The notes under the pieces: generated by a model
Seen by the model: the letters and a program-made list of their open reading frames with translations, nothing else
The model's database searches: none
Told to the model about the DNA's origin: nothing
Shown here: one piece after another, positions 43,641 through 53,712 of the stretch
How positions within the stretch are numbered: the stretch's first letter is position 1
Layout: every line of letters begins with the position of its first letter
Position numbers and translations under genes: made by a program
Assembly: GCA_050950025.1 (NCBI GenBank)
Contig: JBMNGW010000013.1
Span: 124,001 to 188,000, forward strand
Reading direction: 5' to 3'
Origin: JBMNGW01 sp050950025
GTDB taxonomy: Bacteria; Spirochaetota; Spirochaetia; Sphaerochaetales; Sphaerochaetaceae
Length of the DNA stretch: 64,000 bases

Positions 43641-44627
43641 CTACAGTACTTTAATTCCAATTTTCTCCATGATATCGGCAACAAGAGCATCGTCTCTGCC
43701 CATCTGCTCGTCAAATGCTTTGGCACCCTTGACATCAACAACTGCACCGTACTTTTCGACAAACTCTTTGAACTCAGGAGAGTTACCGGCTTTGACAAAA
43801 GCATCCTCAAGCACTGCCACGACTGCATCGGGAGTATCTTTGGGAACGCCAACGCCGCGGTACATCATGATATCCAAATCATAGCCGAGCTCTTTCATTG
43901 TCGGGGTGTTGGGCAATAGGTCAAATCTGTTGGGGGAGACAAGAACCAGAGCCTTCATAAGACCCCCCTGCTCGCCCTGAATAATGTCAAAGGACATGTT
44001 AACCATCGCATCAACTTTACCGCCGAGAAGAGCTGTGGCACTCTCTTTACCGGTCATCGGAATATGCTTGACCTGGATGCCGACAATGTCGGTGATGGCT
44101 GCTGCGATGAGCTGGTTAAAAGAACCGACTCCGCTATTGGCAATTGTCAATTTACCGGGGTTGGCTTTACCGTAAGCGACGAACTCTTCAAAGTTACTCC
44201 AGCGGTTGTCATTGGCGTTGATGGCCAAAGCACTGGCTTCCTGAGTCAAGTTGGCAATGCCTCTGAAGGCATCGTAGGGCTGTCTCATGTTTCCCTGGTA
44301 GTGGGTGATACTCACAGAAGTTGAGTTCCAAATCAGGTTGTATCCATCGGGCTTGGTACCAAGTACATACTGATAGCCAACAGCTCCGCCACCGCCTTCG
44401 CGGTTCACAGGAACAATCGGTTGACCCAAATGTCTTTGGGCAATGTCAGCAGCTTTACGACCGATAACGTCTCCGGCAGCTCCAGCTCCAAAAAGAATTG
44501 TCATTTCCATTGATTTTGTCGGAAACTCCGCCTTCTTCTCGGCATCTCCTGCTGCGAAGAGGGACTGTCCTACAAAAGAGAACAGTATTGCGAGAATCAA
44601 TACGAGGCTAATCCACCGTTTCTTCAT
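43641..44627 (-). CDS. tctC: tripartite tricarboxylate transporter receptor TctC
   Basis: Extracytoplasmic binding protein of the TTT family, 328 aa, intact. A signal peptide (KKRWISLVLILAILFSFVGQ, cleavage after about FAAG) precedes the Bug-type fold with ILFGAGAAGDVIGRKAADIA, PIVPVNREGGGGAVGYQYV, GKLTIANSGVGSFNQL, the family loop HIPMTGKESATALLGGKVDA and GVGVPKDTPDAVV. It binds citrate or related acids; the ligand cannot be fixed from sequence. GGGAGG precedes the ATG. It is first in the operon and is followed by attenuator-like hairpins, while tctB and tctA are frameshifted in this sequence. Confidence 0.92.
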   Translation of the reverse strand: MKKRWISLVLILAILFSFVGQSLFAAGDAEKKAEFPTKSMEMTILFGAGAAGDVIGRKAADIAQRHLGQPIVPVNREGGGGAVGYQYVLGTKPDGYNLIWNSTSVSITHYQGNMRQPYDAFRGIANLTQEASALAINANDNRWSNFEEFVAYGKANPGKLTIANSGVGSFNQLIAAAITDIVGIQVKHIPMTGKESATALLGGKVDAMVNMSFDIIQGEQGGLMKALVLVSPNRFDLLPNTPTMKELGYDLDIMMYRGVGVPKDTPDAVVAVLEDAFVKAGNSPEFKEFVEKYGAVVDVKGAKAFDEQMGRDDALVADIMEKIGIKVL

Positions 44628-45065
44628 CTTTTTCCTCCCTTAGAAAATGATAAACTAGTATCTTCAAATCCCGTTTGCAACGAGCAGAAAGACATCAATC
44701 GATCTTGCTTATTGCTGCGGGACTTTTTCTCTGCGCATTACAGCCATTGTAAGCTATAATCCTGATATATGTGATGTGTTTTTTACTGTTTCACACCACA
44801 ATGTTGTTCTTTTGAAAGGGCTTTGCAGAAGGGTTGCATTTCGGGTATACCATTAAAGCCTTTATTACTGTCTGATTGTATAACAAGGGTATTATAGCAT
44901 GCCTCTTCTTTTCGTCAATCTAAAATTAGTATAAAAACGCTCTGAGTCTATAGAATGTTTGCTATCTCATAACAAGGTTTACTGCTTTTAGTACTCCATA
45001 TACTGCCGTTAGTTAGCTTTTCTTCTTGCGCCTTACCCGATTTTGAGCAACGGTAAAGACAATCA
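44628..45065. other. 438-bp intergenic region upstream of tctC
   Basis: AT-rich; presumably holds the tct operon promoter on the minus strand. The clearest element is an inverted repeat TGTGATGTG (44770-44778) and CACACCACA (44792-44800), 8 of 9 pairs with a 13-nt gap, which could be a regulator site. A TATAAT occurs at 44755-44760 on the plus strand without a matching -35. No supported gene found. Confidence 0.4.
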
Positions 45066-46375
45066 TTAGGAGCGATGCACCGCCTCTTTGTCCACTGCCG
45101 CTTGGAGCCTCTCATCTTCGGTGATAATAATCGGTGACTCCTTTAAAAAAAGAATCCCAAAACTGCCGGCAGCCAGCAATGCCACACTGACAATTAACAC
45201 GTGCTCAAGAAAAAGGCCTCCCTGTAAGTTCATAAAAAGAAGAAGCAAGACAGCCAGCAAGTGTCCGTTCATCAGAAGAGCGGCTTGAGAAGAGGCCTCT
45301 TGAACAGGATAACTGAGCTCCGAGGCATACTGGTAACCCAACGGGATGGCTCCTTGAAAAAAGAAGCCTAACAAACCGGCTGCCACATACCCCAGTAATT
45401 TCATATTAATGGCCGTTTTTTCCAACAGTGGTATGAAGGCAAAAAAGAGAGTTCCCAAAAAGATTCCCACCATACACAAGAAGAATAGAAGTTTACGCTT
45501 TCGTAGGTAATCAGAAAGAAGGGAATAAGAAGTGAGCCGACCATCCCCCCGCCTAATAACACCACCCCCGCTAGACCGCCAGAATTTTCTACTCCGATAA
45601 AAGCAGCCAACGAATCAATTTTGGCAATAAAGACATTGAATAGGCCCCATACCATCCCAAAAATGATAATAAAGCCTCCCATATGCTTTTTTCTCAGTAA
45701 TAACTTAAAAGAAGAAAGATAACTTTCAACACTGAATAGCTCTCGAGAGGGGGCTGTGGGTGGCTGTTCCTTAAAGAAAAAGAGGACAGCAACTGCCCCA
45801 ACAGCCGTGCCCACTCCCAAACCCAAAAGTAAATGTGGTATTCCCTGCCCATAGCTAAAAGACTGTACGTTGATATTCACCACAGCCGGACTGATGATCA
45901 TAATCAAAAGCAGTCCAAGGTATTGAGCAACCATAATAAGGCCTGTGGCAAAGCCTCTTTCTCGTAATGGGAACCAACGGGCTGTTACCAATGTCACATT
46001 ATTAAGAATCATCGCGTGCGCCCAAGAAAGACCCACCTGAGCAAAGACAACCACGGCAAAATGAGAAGCCCAAATCCCTTTGATTATCCCAAAGATCGCC
46101 AGCAGAACAGCGCTGCTGCGCAGTGACCACTTCGTGCCGATTTTGTTAATAACATAGGAAAAAGGGATACTGACAAAAAGAAAAGTGATGAAATGAATCA
46201 ATGTCAGGATATCAGGGCCAATCATGGAAGAGGGAGAAATTTGAGACCCATAAAAATGGGCAGCAGCCCGAGATACCGGAGCTAAGGAGAGCCACTGCAT
46301 CTCCGAAGCCATAATAACTGCCATCAAGGCCCCCAAAACAACCCAACGGTAGGAATAAACGCGCACACTTTTCAT
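45066..46375 (-). pseudogene. MFS transporter with one frameshift
   Basis: A 12-helix major facilitator of about 436 codons. The N-terminal ten helices (YSYRWVVLGALMAVIMASEM, SIPFSYVINKIGTKW, RGFATGLIMVAQYLGLLL) read from 46375 to about 45510. The frame then shifts by one base, and LRKRKLLFFLCMVGIFLGTL continues through the last helices to TGA at 45066. Only one lesion, a probable base loss in CCTTCTTTCTG near 45520. Substrate unknown; the YRWV start resembles the FLVCR/DIRC2-like branch. Divergent from the nitroreductase with 60 bp between starts. Confidence 0.75.
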
Positions 46376-46390
46376 ATAGACCTTCCGCTT

Positions 46391-46636
46391 GGTATGATAC
46401 TACACTGCCGCCAAAGCACACAAGGAGAAACGGAATGAACCCAATCATTGACCAACTGCTTAACCGCCGCACCCATCGTTCTTTCAAAAACCAACCAATT
46501 AGCGAAGAGCATGGGTATGATACTACACTGCCGCCAAAGCACACAAGGAGAAACGGAATGAACCCAATCATTGACCAACTGCTTAACCGCCGCACCCATC
46601 GTTCTTTCAAAAACCAACCAATTAGCGAAGAGCATG
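46391..46636. repeat. exact 123-bp tandem duplication over the nitroreductase start
   Basis: 46391-46513 and 46514-46636 are identical. The unit contains the extended -10 (TGGTATGAT), the AAGGAG ribosome-binding site, the ATG and the first 26 codons of the nitroreductase. Being 41 codons long, it keeps the frame open through both copies. Confidence 0.95.
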
Positions 46637-47343
46637 TACAGCTCCTTAAAGAGGCCACACTACGGGCTCCCACTGCCGGAAACATGCTCTTTTATTCGGT
46701 CATAGAAGTCAAAGATCAACACAAAAAAGAGGTGTTGGCCCGCTGCTGCGACAACCAAAATATGATTGCCACAGCCCCTCTGGTTTGGCTTTTTGTCAGC
46801 GATGTACGCAAGTGGGTCAACTACTTTCATCTAAGCGGATCGGTAGAAAAAGGGGAACAACAAGGTATTGCTTTTAGAAAGCCGGGAGCCGGTGATTTTC
46901 TTTTGGCCAATAGTGATGCCCTTATAGCAGCCCAAAGCGCCGTTGTGGCTGCCGATTCTTTGGGAATCGGTTCGTGTTATATCGGGGACATCCTAGAACA
47001 GTATGAAGAGATTGTTGATTTGTTTGATTTACCAAAATACACAGCAGTAGCCACTTTACTTATTTTCGGCTACCCCAAAAGCACTGAAGCTTTGGCTCAT
47101 CCATCAATCCGTCCCCCCGCTGCATCAATTTTTATGGATGACAGCTATATAGAGCCCGATCTCAAACGGCTTCAAGTGGCTTTTGGCGCCCAACAAGAAC
47201 GCCTGAAAGAGCAAAAGCGGTTGCCATTTAACAATAACGGAACCATTGCCGATTACTTCTATTTTCGTAAGCACATCAGCGATTTTATGCAAGAGATGAA
47301 TCGCAGCAGCTCTTTAATCATTAAGCATTGGCTCGATGAATGA
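46558..47343 (+). CDS. nitroreductase-family flavoprotein
   Basis: An FMN-dependent NAD(P)H oxidoreductase, 261 aa from the second-copy start. It has the family N-terminus LLNRRTHRSFKNQPISEEHV (FMN phosphate contacts), RAPTAGNMLFYSVIEV, NSDALIAAQSAVVAADSLG and GSCYIGDIL, and a longer C-terminal part with a PKYTAVATLLIFGYP motif and a tail to residue 260. ATG 46558 is preferred, with AAGGAG upstream. Because of the 123-bp duplication an in-frame start at 46435 with the same ribosome-binding site would add 41 residues of duplicated leader. Nitro or quinone substrates are inferred from the family. Confidence 0.88.
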   Translation: MNPIIDQLLNRRTHRSFKNQPISEEHVQLLKEATLRAPTAGNMLFYSVIEVKDQHKKEVLARCCDNQNMIATAPLVWLFVSDVRKWVNYFHLSGSVEKGEQQGIAFRKPGAGDFLLANSDALIAAQSAVVAADSLGIGSCYIGDILEQYEEIVDLFDLPKYTAVATLLIFGYPKSTEALAHPSIRPPAASIFMDDSYIEPDLKRLQVAFGAQQERLKEQKRLPFNNNGTIADYFYFRKHISDFMQEMNRSSSLIIKHWLDE

Positions 47344-47349
47344 ATAAAT

Positions 47350-47370
47350 TGGCCGCCTAAAAGGCGGCCA
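47350..47370. terminator. hairpin between convergent nitroreductase and por genes
   Basis: Perfect 9-bp stem TGGCCGCCT/AGGCGGCCA with a 3-nt loop. Short T runs only, so a weak bidirectional terminator. Confidence 0.5.
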
Positions 47371-47396
47371 GAATTACCCACACGAGCAATACGTGC

Positions 47397-50300
47397 TTAT
47401 TTCATCACTTCACCAACATTCTTATAGAATTCCATGCGCCGTTTTGCATCAGCCTCTGCTTTGGCAAAGAGCTCCTCGGCCTGCTTGGGGTTGGTTTTGT
47501 ACAGCGAGGTGTAGCGCCTTTCATCTTTAATAAAGGCTTGGTAGTCACCCTTAACTTCTCGAGTATCCCAAGAGAAGCGCTTGCCCTCTTCAAGGCTCGG
47601 GTTGTAGCGGAACAGGGGCCAGTAGCCCGAATCAACAGCATCTTTTTCAATCACCTGGCTCTTCATCATGTTAATGCCGTGGTTAATACAAGGAGAATAG
47701 GCAAAGATAATTGAAGGACCGTCAAAAGCTAAAGCCTCTTGGAAAGCTCTTTGCACATGGGTTCTATTGGCACCCATGGCTACCGAAGCGACATAGACGT
47801 TGCCATAGCTCATCATCATGATGCCCATGTTTTTCTTACTAATCTGCATTCCGGCATTGGCAAACTTAGCCACTGCGGCAATCGGAGTTGCCTTGGAGGC
47901 CTGTCCGCCAGTGTTGGAGTAAACTTCTGTGTCAAGGACGAGAATGTTAACATTCTTACCCGATGCCACAACGTGGTCGACTCCACCAAAGCCGATATCA
48001 TAAGCCCATCCGTCTCCGCCGAAAATCCAAACATGCTTTTCACTGAAATAGTCTTTCAGCTCAATCATTTTGCGAAGAGCAGCTTTAGCTTCTTCATTGG
48101 AAGCAGCTTTCAGTGCCTCATCCAAAAGAGCTTGGGTTGCGTTTTGTGCCTCAATGGAAGCATCAGTCGTATCATCCCACAGTTCAATGTTTTTGGCCAA
48201 AGCAGCACCCAGAGCCTCTGTGGTACCAACTTTAAGCACCGTCTCAATAGCAGCTTTTAAGAGCCTTCGGTTGGAATCGACAGCCAGTCTCATTCCCAAA
48301 CCATACTCGGCGTTGTCCTCAAAAAGTGAGTTACCCCAAGCCGGACCTCGTCCGTCGGTTCTCTGAGCATACGGAGTGGTGGGGAATGTTCCCCCGTAAA
48401 TGGAAGAACAGCCGGTGGCATTGGCCACAATCATCCGCTCTCCGCAAATCTGGGAAACAAGCTTAATGTAAGGTGTTTCACCACAGCCGGCACAAGCTCC
48501 GGAGAACTCAAACAACGGCTTTTTGAACTGCATTCCCTTAAGGGTATTGATGGAAACTCCATCGACCACATCATCGGGTAGAGCATCAAAGAACTCAGCA
48601 TTGCGAGTCTCACCGGCATCACGCTCAACCTGAATCGGGCTGAACTCCAACGACTTATCTTTTGTTGGGCACGTTTCGATACACACGCCGCATCCTTGGC
48701 AGTCTTCAGGATAAACCTGAATCTTAAAGCGCAGCTCGCGATCGTTTTTAGTATTGGATTTAAGAGTGACAAATCCCTCGGGAGCCTGCTCTAAATCTTT
48801 GGGATCAATTTGCTTAGCTCTGATGGCTGCATGGGGGCAGGATTGGACACACTGGTTACACTGAATGCAGACTTCGCTCTTCCAGCGGGGGATGAAAGGT
48901 GCAACGCCCCGTTTTTCAAGCCGTGCTGTGTTAATGGGCAGTGTTCCGTCAAAAGACATTTTGGAAACCGGAATGTCGTTGCCCTTAAGGTGCATAATCG
49001 GCTCAACGATATCTTTAGCAAAATCACTTTCATGCTCGCCAATCAGTTTCTTAGGCACATATGCATTACCAACGCTTGAGGGAATTTTAACTTCAGTCAA
49101 AGCATCGGAAGCTCCGTCAACAGCGGCCCAGTTCATCTTAACGATGTCTTCGCCTTTGCGTCCGAACGTATCTTTAATGGCTCCCTTAATAAGACTGATA
49201 GCCTCTTGTTCAGGGAAAATACCTGAAATCTTAAAGAAGGCAGCCTGCATGACTGTGTTAATTCTTGTTCCCAAACCAACTCTTTCGGCAATCTCCAAAG
49301 CGTTGATGTTGTAAAAACGGATGTCCTTGTCGATGATAGTCTGCTGCTCTTCTGCTGTCAGATGCTCAAACACTTCTTCGCTGGGAATCTGAGAGTTAAG
49401 GAGGAATACCCCTCCCTTTTTCAGCGGTGCCAGCATATCGTAGCGCCCGATATAGGCAGGGTTGTGACAAGCAACGAAATCTGCATTGTCGACCAGCCAG
49501 GGCATATTCACTGAGCTTTTACCAAAGCGGAGGTGACTGATAGTAATTCCACCCGACTTTTTAGAGTCGTAAGAGAAATAGGCCTGAGCGTTCATCTCAG
49601 TGTTTTCACCGATGATCTTAATCGAGTCTTTATTGGCTCCAACGGTTCCGTCAGATCCCAGACCCCAGAACATGCAGGAAACAACACCTTCGGGAGAGAC
49701 ATCGATAGCCTCTTTAAGAGGAATGCTCAACTTGGTCACATCGTCGTTGATACCGACGGTGAAGTTGTGCCAGCAGCCTTCATTCAGATGATCGTAGACA
49801 GCTTTGGCATGGGTCGGGGTGAAGTCTTTGCTCGACAGTCCATAACGACCGCCAATAACGGTGATATTCGATCTGCCCATTTGAGCCAAAGCGGTGACGA
49901 CATCAAGATAAAGCGGCTCACCGATTGAACCCGGCTCTTTAGTCCGATCAAGGACAGCAATCTTTTTAACCGACTGAGGAATGGCTGCCACGAAGTCTTT
50001 GGCAGAGAAGGGGCGGTAGAGGCGCACTTTCAGCACACCGACTTTCTCACCCTTCTTATTCAAATAATCGGCAACCCACTCAAAGGTATCAAGGGCACTG
50101 CCCATGGCAATGACGATTCGATCGGCATCGGGAGCACCGACATAGTCAAACAGGTGGTATTGGCGGCCGGTAATTTGGGCAACTTTGTCCATATACTCCT
50201 GCACGATGGCAGGCACTGCATCATAATAGGCGTTGACTGTTTCGCGGCCTTGGAAATAGACGTCTTCGTTTTGGGCAGCTACTTTCAAGCGGGGCTTTTC

Positions 50301-50933
50301 GGGTCTTTGGGCCCTATCTCTGAACCGCTCGATATACTCCGGCTCAACAAGGCTGGCCATCTGCTCAAAGGTGATATCTTCGACTTTCTGGATTTCATGG
50401 CTGGTTCTAAAGCCGTCGAAAAAGGAAAGGAAAGGAACTTGCGATTTAAGAGTTGCCAAATGGGCGACCAGGGCAAGATCCATTGTCTCTTGAATGCTGG
50501 TGGCGGCGGTCATGGCAAAGCCGGTGTTACGGCAGCTCATAACGTCGGAGTGGTCTCCGAAAATGGAGAGCGACTGGGCAGCAAGAGAACGGGCTGAGAC
50601 ATGGAACACTGTAGGAATCATCTCTCCGGCAATCTTGTGCATGTTGGGGATCATTAAAAGCAATCCCTGGCTGGCGGTGAACGTAGTGGTTAAAGCTCCT
50701 GCTGAGAGGGCTCCGTGCACTGCCCCGGCAGCTCCTGCCTCCGACTGCATTTCCATAATGTCGACGCGCTGGCCAAAAAGGTTCTTCATCCCTGTCGACG
50801 CCCAGGAATCGGCGTATTCGCCCATCGGCGAAGAGGGGGTGATGGGATAAATGGCGGCGACGTCGCTGAACGCGTACGCGACGTGAGCGGCCGCGGTATT
50901 GCCGTCGATAGTAACCATGTTCTTGTTACTCAT
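47397..50933 (-). CDS. nifJ: pyruvate:ferredoxin (flavodoxin) oxidoreductase
   Basis: Oxidatively decarboxylates pyruvate to acetyl-CoA and CO2, reducing ferredoxin or flavodoxin; the central step of anaerobic glucose fermentation. The single chain of 1178 aa has the PorA domain first (GNTAAAHVAYAFSDVAAIYP, TFTASQGLLLMIPNMHKIAG), the gamma domain (FWGLGSDGTVGANKDSIKII), two 4Fe-4S motifs (CIQCNQCVQSCPHAAI and CQGCGVCIETCPTKDK), then the TPP domain (CAGCGETPYIKL, GDGWAYDIGFGGVDHV, SNTGGQASKATPIAA). ATG 50933 is set by GGAG 7 nt upstream. Confidence 0.96.
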   Translation of the reverse strand: MSNKNMVTIDGNTAAAHVAYAFSDVAAIYPITPSSPMGEYADSWASTGMKNLFGQRVDIMEMQSEAGAAGAVHGALSAGALTTTFTASQGLLLMIPNMHKIAGEMIPTVFHVSARSLAAQSLSIFGDHSDVMSCRNTGFAMTAATSIQETMDLALVAHLATLKSQVPFLSFFDGFRTSHEIQKVEDITFEQMASLVEPEYIERFRDRAQRPEKPRLKVAAQNEDVYFQGRETVNAYYDAVPAIVQEYMDKVAQITGRQYHLFDYVGAPDADRIVIAMGSALDTFEWVADYLNKKGEKVGVLKVRLYRPFSAKDFVAAIPQSVKKIAVLDRTKEPGSIGEPLYLDVVTALAQMGRSNITVIGGRYGLSSKDFTPTHAKAVYDHLNEGCWHNFTVGINDDVTKLSIPLKEAIDVSPEGVVSCMFWGLGSDGTVGANKDSIKIIGENTEMNAQAYFSYDSKKSGGITISHLRFGKSSVNMPWLVDNADFVACHNPAYIGRYDMLAPLKKGGVFLLNSQIPSEEVFEHLTAEEQQTIIDKDIRFYNINALEIAERVGLGTRINTVMQAAFFKISGIFPEQEAISLIKGAIKDTFGRKGEDIVKMNWAAVDGASDALTEVKIPSSVGNAYVPKKLIGEHESDFAKDIVEPIMHLKGNDIPVSKMSFDGTLPINTARLEKRGVAPFIPRWKSEVCIQCNQCVQSCPHAAIRAKQIDPKDLEQAPEGFVTLKSNTKNDRELRFKIQVYPEDCQGCGVCIETCPTKDKSLEFSPIQVERDAGETRNAEFFDALPDDVVDGVSINTLKGMQFKKPLFEFSGACAGCGETPYIKLVSQICGERMIVANATGCSSIYGGTFPTTPYAQRTDGRGPAWGNSLFEDNAEYGLGMRLAVDSNRRLLKAAIETVLKVGTTEALGAALAKNIELWDDTTDASIEAQNATQALLDEALKAASNEEAKAALRKMIELKDYFSEKHVWIFGGDGWAYDIGFGGVDHVVASGKNVNILVLDTEVYSNTGGQASKATPIAAVAKFANAGMQISKKNMGIMMMSYGNVYVASVAMGANRTHVQRAFQEALAFDGPSIIFAYSPCINHGINMMKSQVIEKDAVDSGYWPLFRYNPSLEEGKRFSWDTREVKGDYQAFIKDERRYTSLYKTNPKQAEELFAKAEADAKRRMEFYKNVGEVMK

Positions 50934-51037
50934 GTTGACTCTCCATTGAAATATATTTGTATGTGACCGTATAAGGTAAGCCACAACCGTTTACACACAA
51001 TACGACCCCTTGCAGGCGCACAGGAGTCTCCTTGGTG

Positions 51038-51066
51038 ACTATACAGCAAACGGGTCTTGATTGCAA
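51038..51066 (-). promoter_or_regulatory. predicted promoter of the pyruvate:ferredoxin oxidoreductase gene
   Basis: On the minus strand TTGCAA (51066-51061), 17-nt spacer and TATAGT (51043-51038, preceded by TG) predict a start near 51031 and a leader of about 98 nt that includes the palindrome AGGAGTCTCCT (about 51022-51032). Confidence 0.45.
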
Positions 51067-51118
51067 CCGCACAAACCCGTTGGCTTAAGGAATTATAGTG
51101 ATTTAACTTGCAGTGGCA

Positions 51119-53614
51119 CTAGCATTCGCTATGGCCGCAGGAGAAGCATTTTTTACACCCTTCGATGTTTAAAAATGTTCCGTTGCCGCACACCGGACAG
51201 ATATCGGCAGCTATGCTGGAACTCTGCTTGGGAGCCAGCTCCAAATGGTACTGTCTAATCTGTTCTTCGGCATCCTCTTCATCGGGAAGCTGAGGATAAT
51301 CGGCTTGCCCTTGCTCAATGCCCAAATGCTCTTCAAGTACCTGAGCTACCGCATCAGGAAGGCTCATTACCCTGTTTTTACCAAAGCCCATGGGCCTACC
51401 GCTACCGATACCTCGTAGTTGAGCAATCACTGATTGAGTCCTCTGGCGCGGAGACAGGGGGCTGGGCATTCTAAGAATCAAGCTGATTAATCTTCCAAGC
51501 CCCTCTGCATCGGCAGAGACATCAGAGCCGACTTTGGCAACGTTAATAAACACTTCAAACGGTTCGCCGTACGGCCCGCCATCGGAGTTGACAGTAATAT
51601 AGGCTGTGCCAATCGGAGTCGCCTTGCGATAGGTGGTTCCGTGAAGGATGGTTGAGCGGACCCGTGATTTTGGTTCTTCGGGAACAAACTCTTCGGCCTC
51701 TTCCTCTTTGTCTTTCTTGGCAATAAGAACTTGAGAGTCTCGCGAGCCGTCTCGGTAGGTTGTCCCCCCTTTGCAGCCCAAATCATAGAGTAGCTCATAT
51801 AGCTTGCCTGTTTGCTCCACTGTATAATCGGCAGGAGTATTGCCGGTTTTGGAAATACTGGAATCGACCCACTTTTGAATGGCAGCTTGGACTTTCACGT
51901 GTCCTTCGGGGGCCAAGTCCATGGCAGTGACAAAGAAATGGGGTTTTTCTTCTCCAGGATGAGCTTTTAGCCACTGATCATAAACAGCTACCCGCTCGAT
52001 GTTGGAACCCATGCGTCCCACCCGCTCCCACTCCCAAAAATAGTAGGGCTCAATGCCGGTGCTTGTCCCCACCATTGTCCCTGTTGTACCTGTCGGAGCT
52101 TGAGTAAGCAGCGTGACATTGCGGATGCCTTTTTCGGCTATTAAATCACGCACTTCCTGTGGCATTTGCAGCATAAATCCGCTTTGTAAAAACTTCTCTT
52201 TATCGTAGAGGGGGAATGAGCCTTTCTCTTCGGCCAAATAGGCGCTGGCAGTGTAGGCTTCGACACAGATAAATTTGTACAGTTTGTCGATAAACTGCAG
52301 TGATTCATCACTGCCGTAAGCTAATTCAAGTTTAATCAGCATATCGGCAAGGCCCATTGTTCCCAGCCCAATTCTCCTTTCCGATTGCTGCATCTCTTTA
52401 TTTTCGTCATAAAAATAGGGAGTGTCATCAATCACGCTATCCAAAAAGCGGACCGACGTGGCCACAGTTCTTCCCAGCTCGTCCCACAGCACCTTTTTGT
52501 CGTTTACAAAACGGGATAGGTTAATAGAGCCAAGATTGCACACGCCCCACGGCGGCAATCCCTGTTCGCCGCACGGGTTGGTACACTGAATTGTGCTGTA
52601 GTACCACGAGTTTGACATCCTGTTATAACGGTCAATGAAAAAGACTCCCGGTTCGGCACTAGCCCAAGCACTTTCAACAATAGCGTCCCAAATCTCTTTA
52701 GCCGGCATCGATTGGTAAGGGATAACTTTCTTACCCAGTTGCTGCCATTTTTCTAAATTCCCATCCCACTTTTCATTATATTCGGGATCGGCAGTATCGG
52801 GGAAATAGGTGGTCCACTCTTTATTGCTGCGCACAGCCTCCATAAAGGCATCGGAGATACCAACACTGATGTTGGCGTTAACGATTTTGTCCATCTCTCG
52901 CTTGCTGTTAATGAAATCCATGATATCGGGGTGCCAAATATTGAGCACCAACATCAAAGCTCCTCTGCGTGAGCCTCCCTGTTCAATCAAACCGGTGACA
53001 AAACTAAAAAGAGCTCCCCAAGAGACTGATCCGCTGGAACGCCCATTAACCCCTTTCACATAGGAGTGACGGGGACGCAAAGAAGAGAGGTTCAACCCCA
53101 CTCCTCCCCCACGGCTCATGATTTCTGTCATTTGGCCCAAACTTTCAATGATGCCCCCCCGACTGTCTTTGGGGGAAGGGATCACATAACAGTTGAAATA
53201 GGTGAGGTTCTGATCGGTTCCTGCTCCGGTGAGAATTCGGCCGCCGGGAACAAATTTATAATCTTCTAAGGCCCAAGCAAACTCTTTTTCCCACTCTTTG
53301 CGTTTGGCAGGCTTCTCTTGGCTGGCAATTCCTTTGGCTACCCTTTGGAGCATCTGGGTGGGGTCGGTCTCAATCGGCTTATCAACATTCTCTCTAGTGG
53401 AAGTCAACTGCGTCCCATCTTCAAGTTTGACTATAAGTTGATCGCCGTCGATGGAAGCAATGGTACCAATTTCACGCTGACCGGTTTGCTGGTTGCTGAC
53501 TGCGACAACCAGATCTCCTAAGCTCAACGTATCTTTTTTAGCATCTTTTTGCGCATATCTGTCTAAAAAGATTTTCCGCCCCAAAGGCGACAACGCATTT
53601 CTTACTGTGGCCAC
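51119..53614 (-). CDS. nrdJ: vitamin B12-dependent (class II) ribonucleotide reductase NrdJ
   Basis: Makes deoxyribonucleotides with adenosylcobalamin, independent of oxygen. About 831 aa. Features include an N-terminal NALSPLGRKIFLDRYAQKD followed by an inserted beta-rich segment of about 50 residues (GDLVVAVSNQQTGQREIGTI, then KLEDGTQL), GGRILTGAGT, FNCYVIPSPKDS, GVGLNLSSLRP, the redox/radical region CTNPCGEQGLPPWGVCNLGS, LTQAPTGTTGTMVGTSTGIE and a C-terminal Cys cluster CPVCGNGTF to CFSCGHSEC. The start is uncertain: I use GTG 53614. The upstream ATG at 53728 lies within the promoter region. Confidence 0.9.
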   Translation of the reverse strand: MATVRNALSPLGRKIFLDRYAQKDAKKDTLSLGDLVVAVSNQQTGQREIGTIASIDGDQLIVKLEDGTQLTSTRENVDKPIETDPTQMLQRVAKGIASQEKPAKRKEWEKEFAWALEDYKFVPGGRILTGAGTDQNLTYFNCYVIPSPKDSRGGIIESLGQMTEIMSRGGGVGLNLSSLRPRHSYVKGVNGRSSGSVSWGALFSFVTGLIEQGGSRRGALMLVLNIWHPDIMDFINSKREMDKIVNANISVGISDAFMEAVRSNKEWTTYFPDTADPEYNEKWDGNLEKWQQLGKKVIPYQSMPAKEIWDAIVESAWASAEPGVFFIDRYNRMSNSWYYSTIQCTNPCGEQGLPPWGVCNLGSINLSRFVNDKKVLWDELGRTVATSVRFLDSVIDDTPYFYDENKEMQQSERRIGLGTMGLADMLIKLELAYGSDESLQFIDKLYKFICVEAYTASAYLAEEKGSFPLYDKEKFLQSGFMLQMPQEVRDLIAEKGIRNVTLLTQAPTGTTGTMVGTSTGIEPYYFWEWERVGRMGSNIERVAVYDQWLKAHPGEEKPHFFVTAMDLAPEGHVKVQAAIQKWVDSSISKTGNTPADYTVEQTGKLYELLYDLGCKGGTTYRDGSRDSQVLIAKKDKEEEAEEFVPEEPKSRVRSTILHGTTYRKATPIGTAYITVNSDGGPYGEPFEVFINVAKVGSDVSADAEGLGRLISLILRMPSPLSPRQRTQSVIAQLRGIGSGRPMGFGKNRVMSLPDAVAQVLEEHLGIEQGQADYPQLPDEEDAEEQIRQYHLELAPKQSSSIAADICPVCGNGTFLNIEGCKKCFSCGHSEC

Positions 53615-53712
53615 AGCACCAACCCCCAAGCAACAACGTACCCGCTTCCGCGGGCCGGATTTACCATAGCACATTCGCAAAGCGAGCGCAAGCCAAAACA
53701 CCAACAGGTAGC

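Noticed and set aside
47350..47370. Strong intrinsic terminator for por
   Set aside because: The stem is good but neither side has a proper T run, so it was kept only as a weak bidirectional hairpin.
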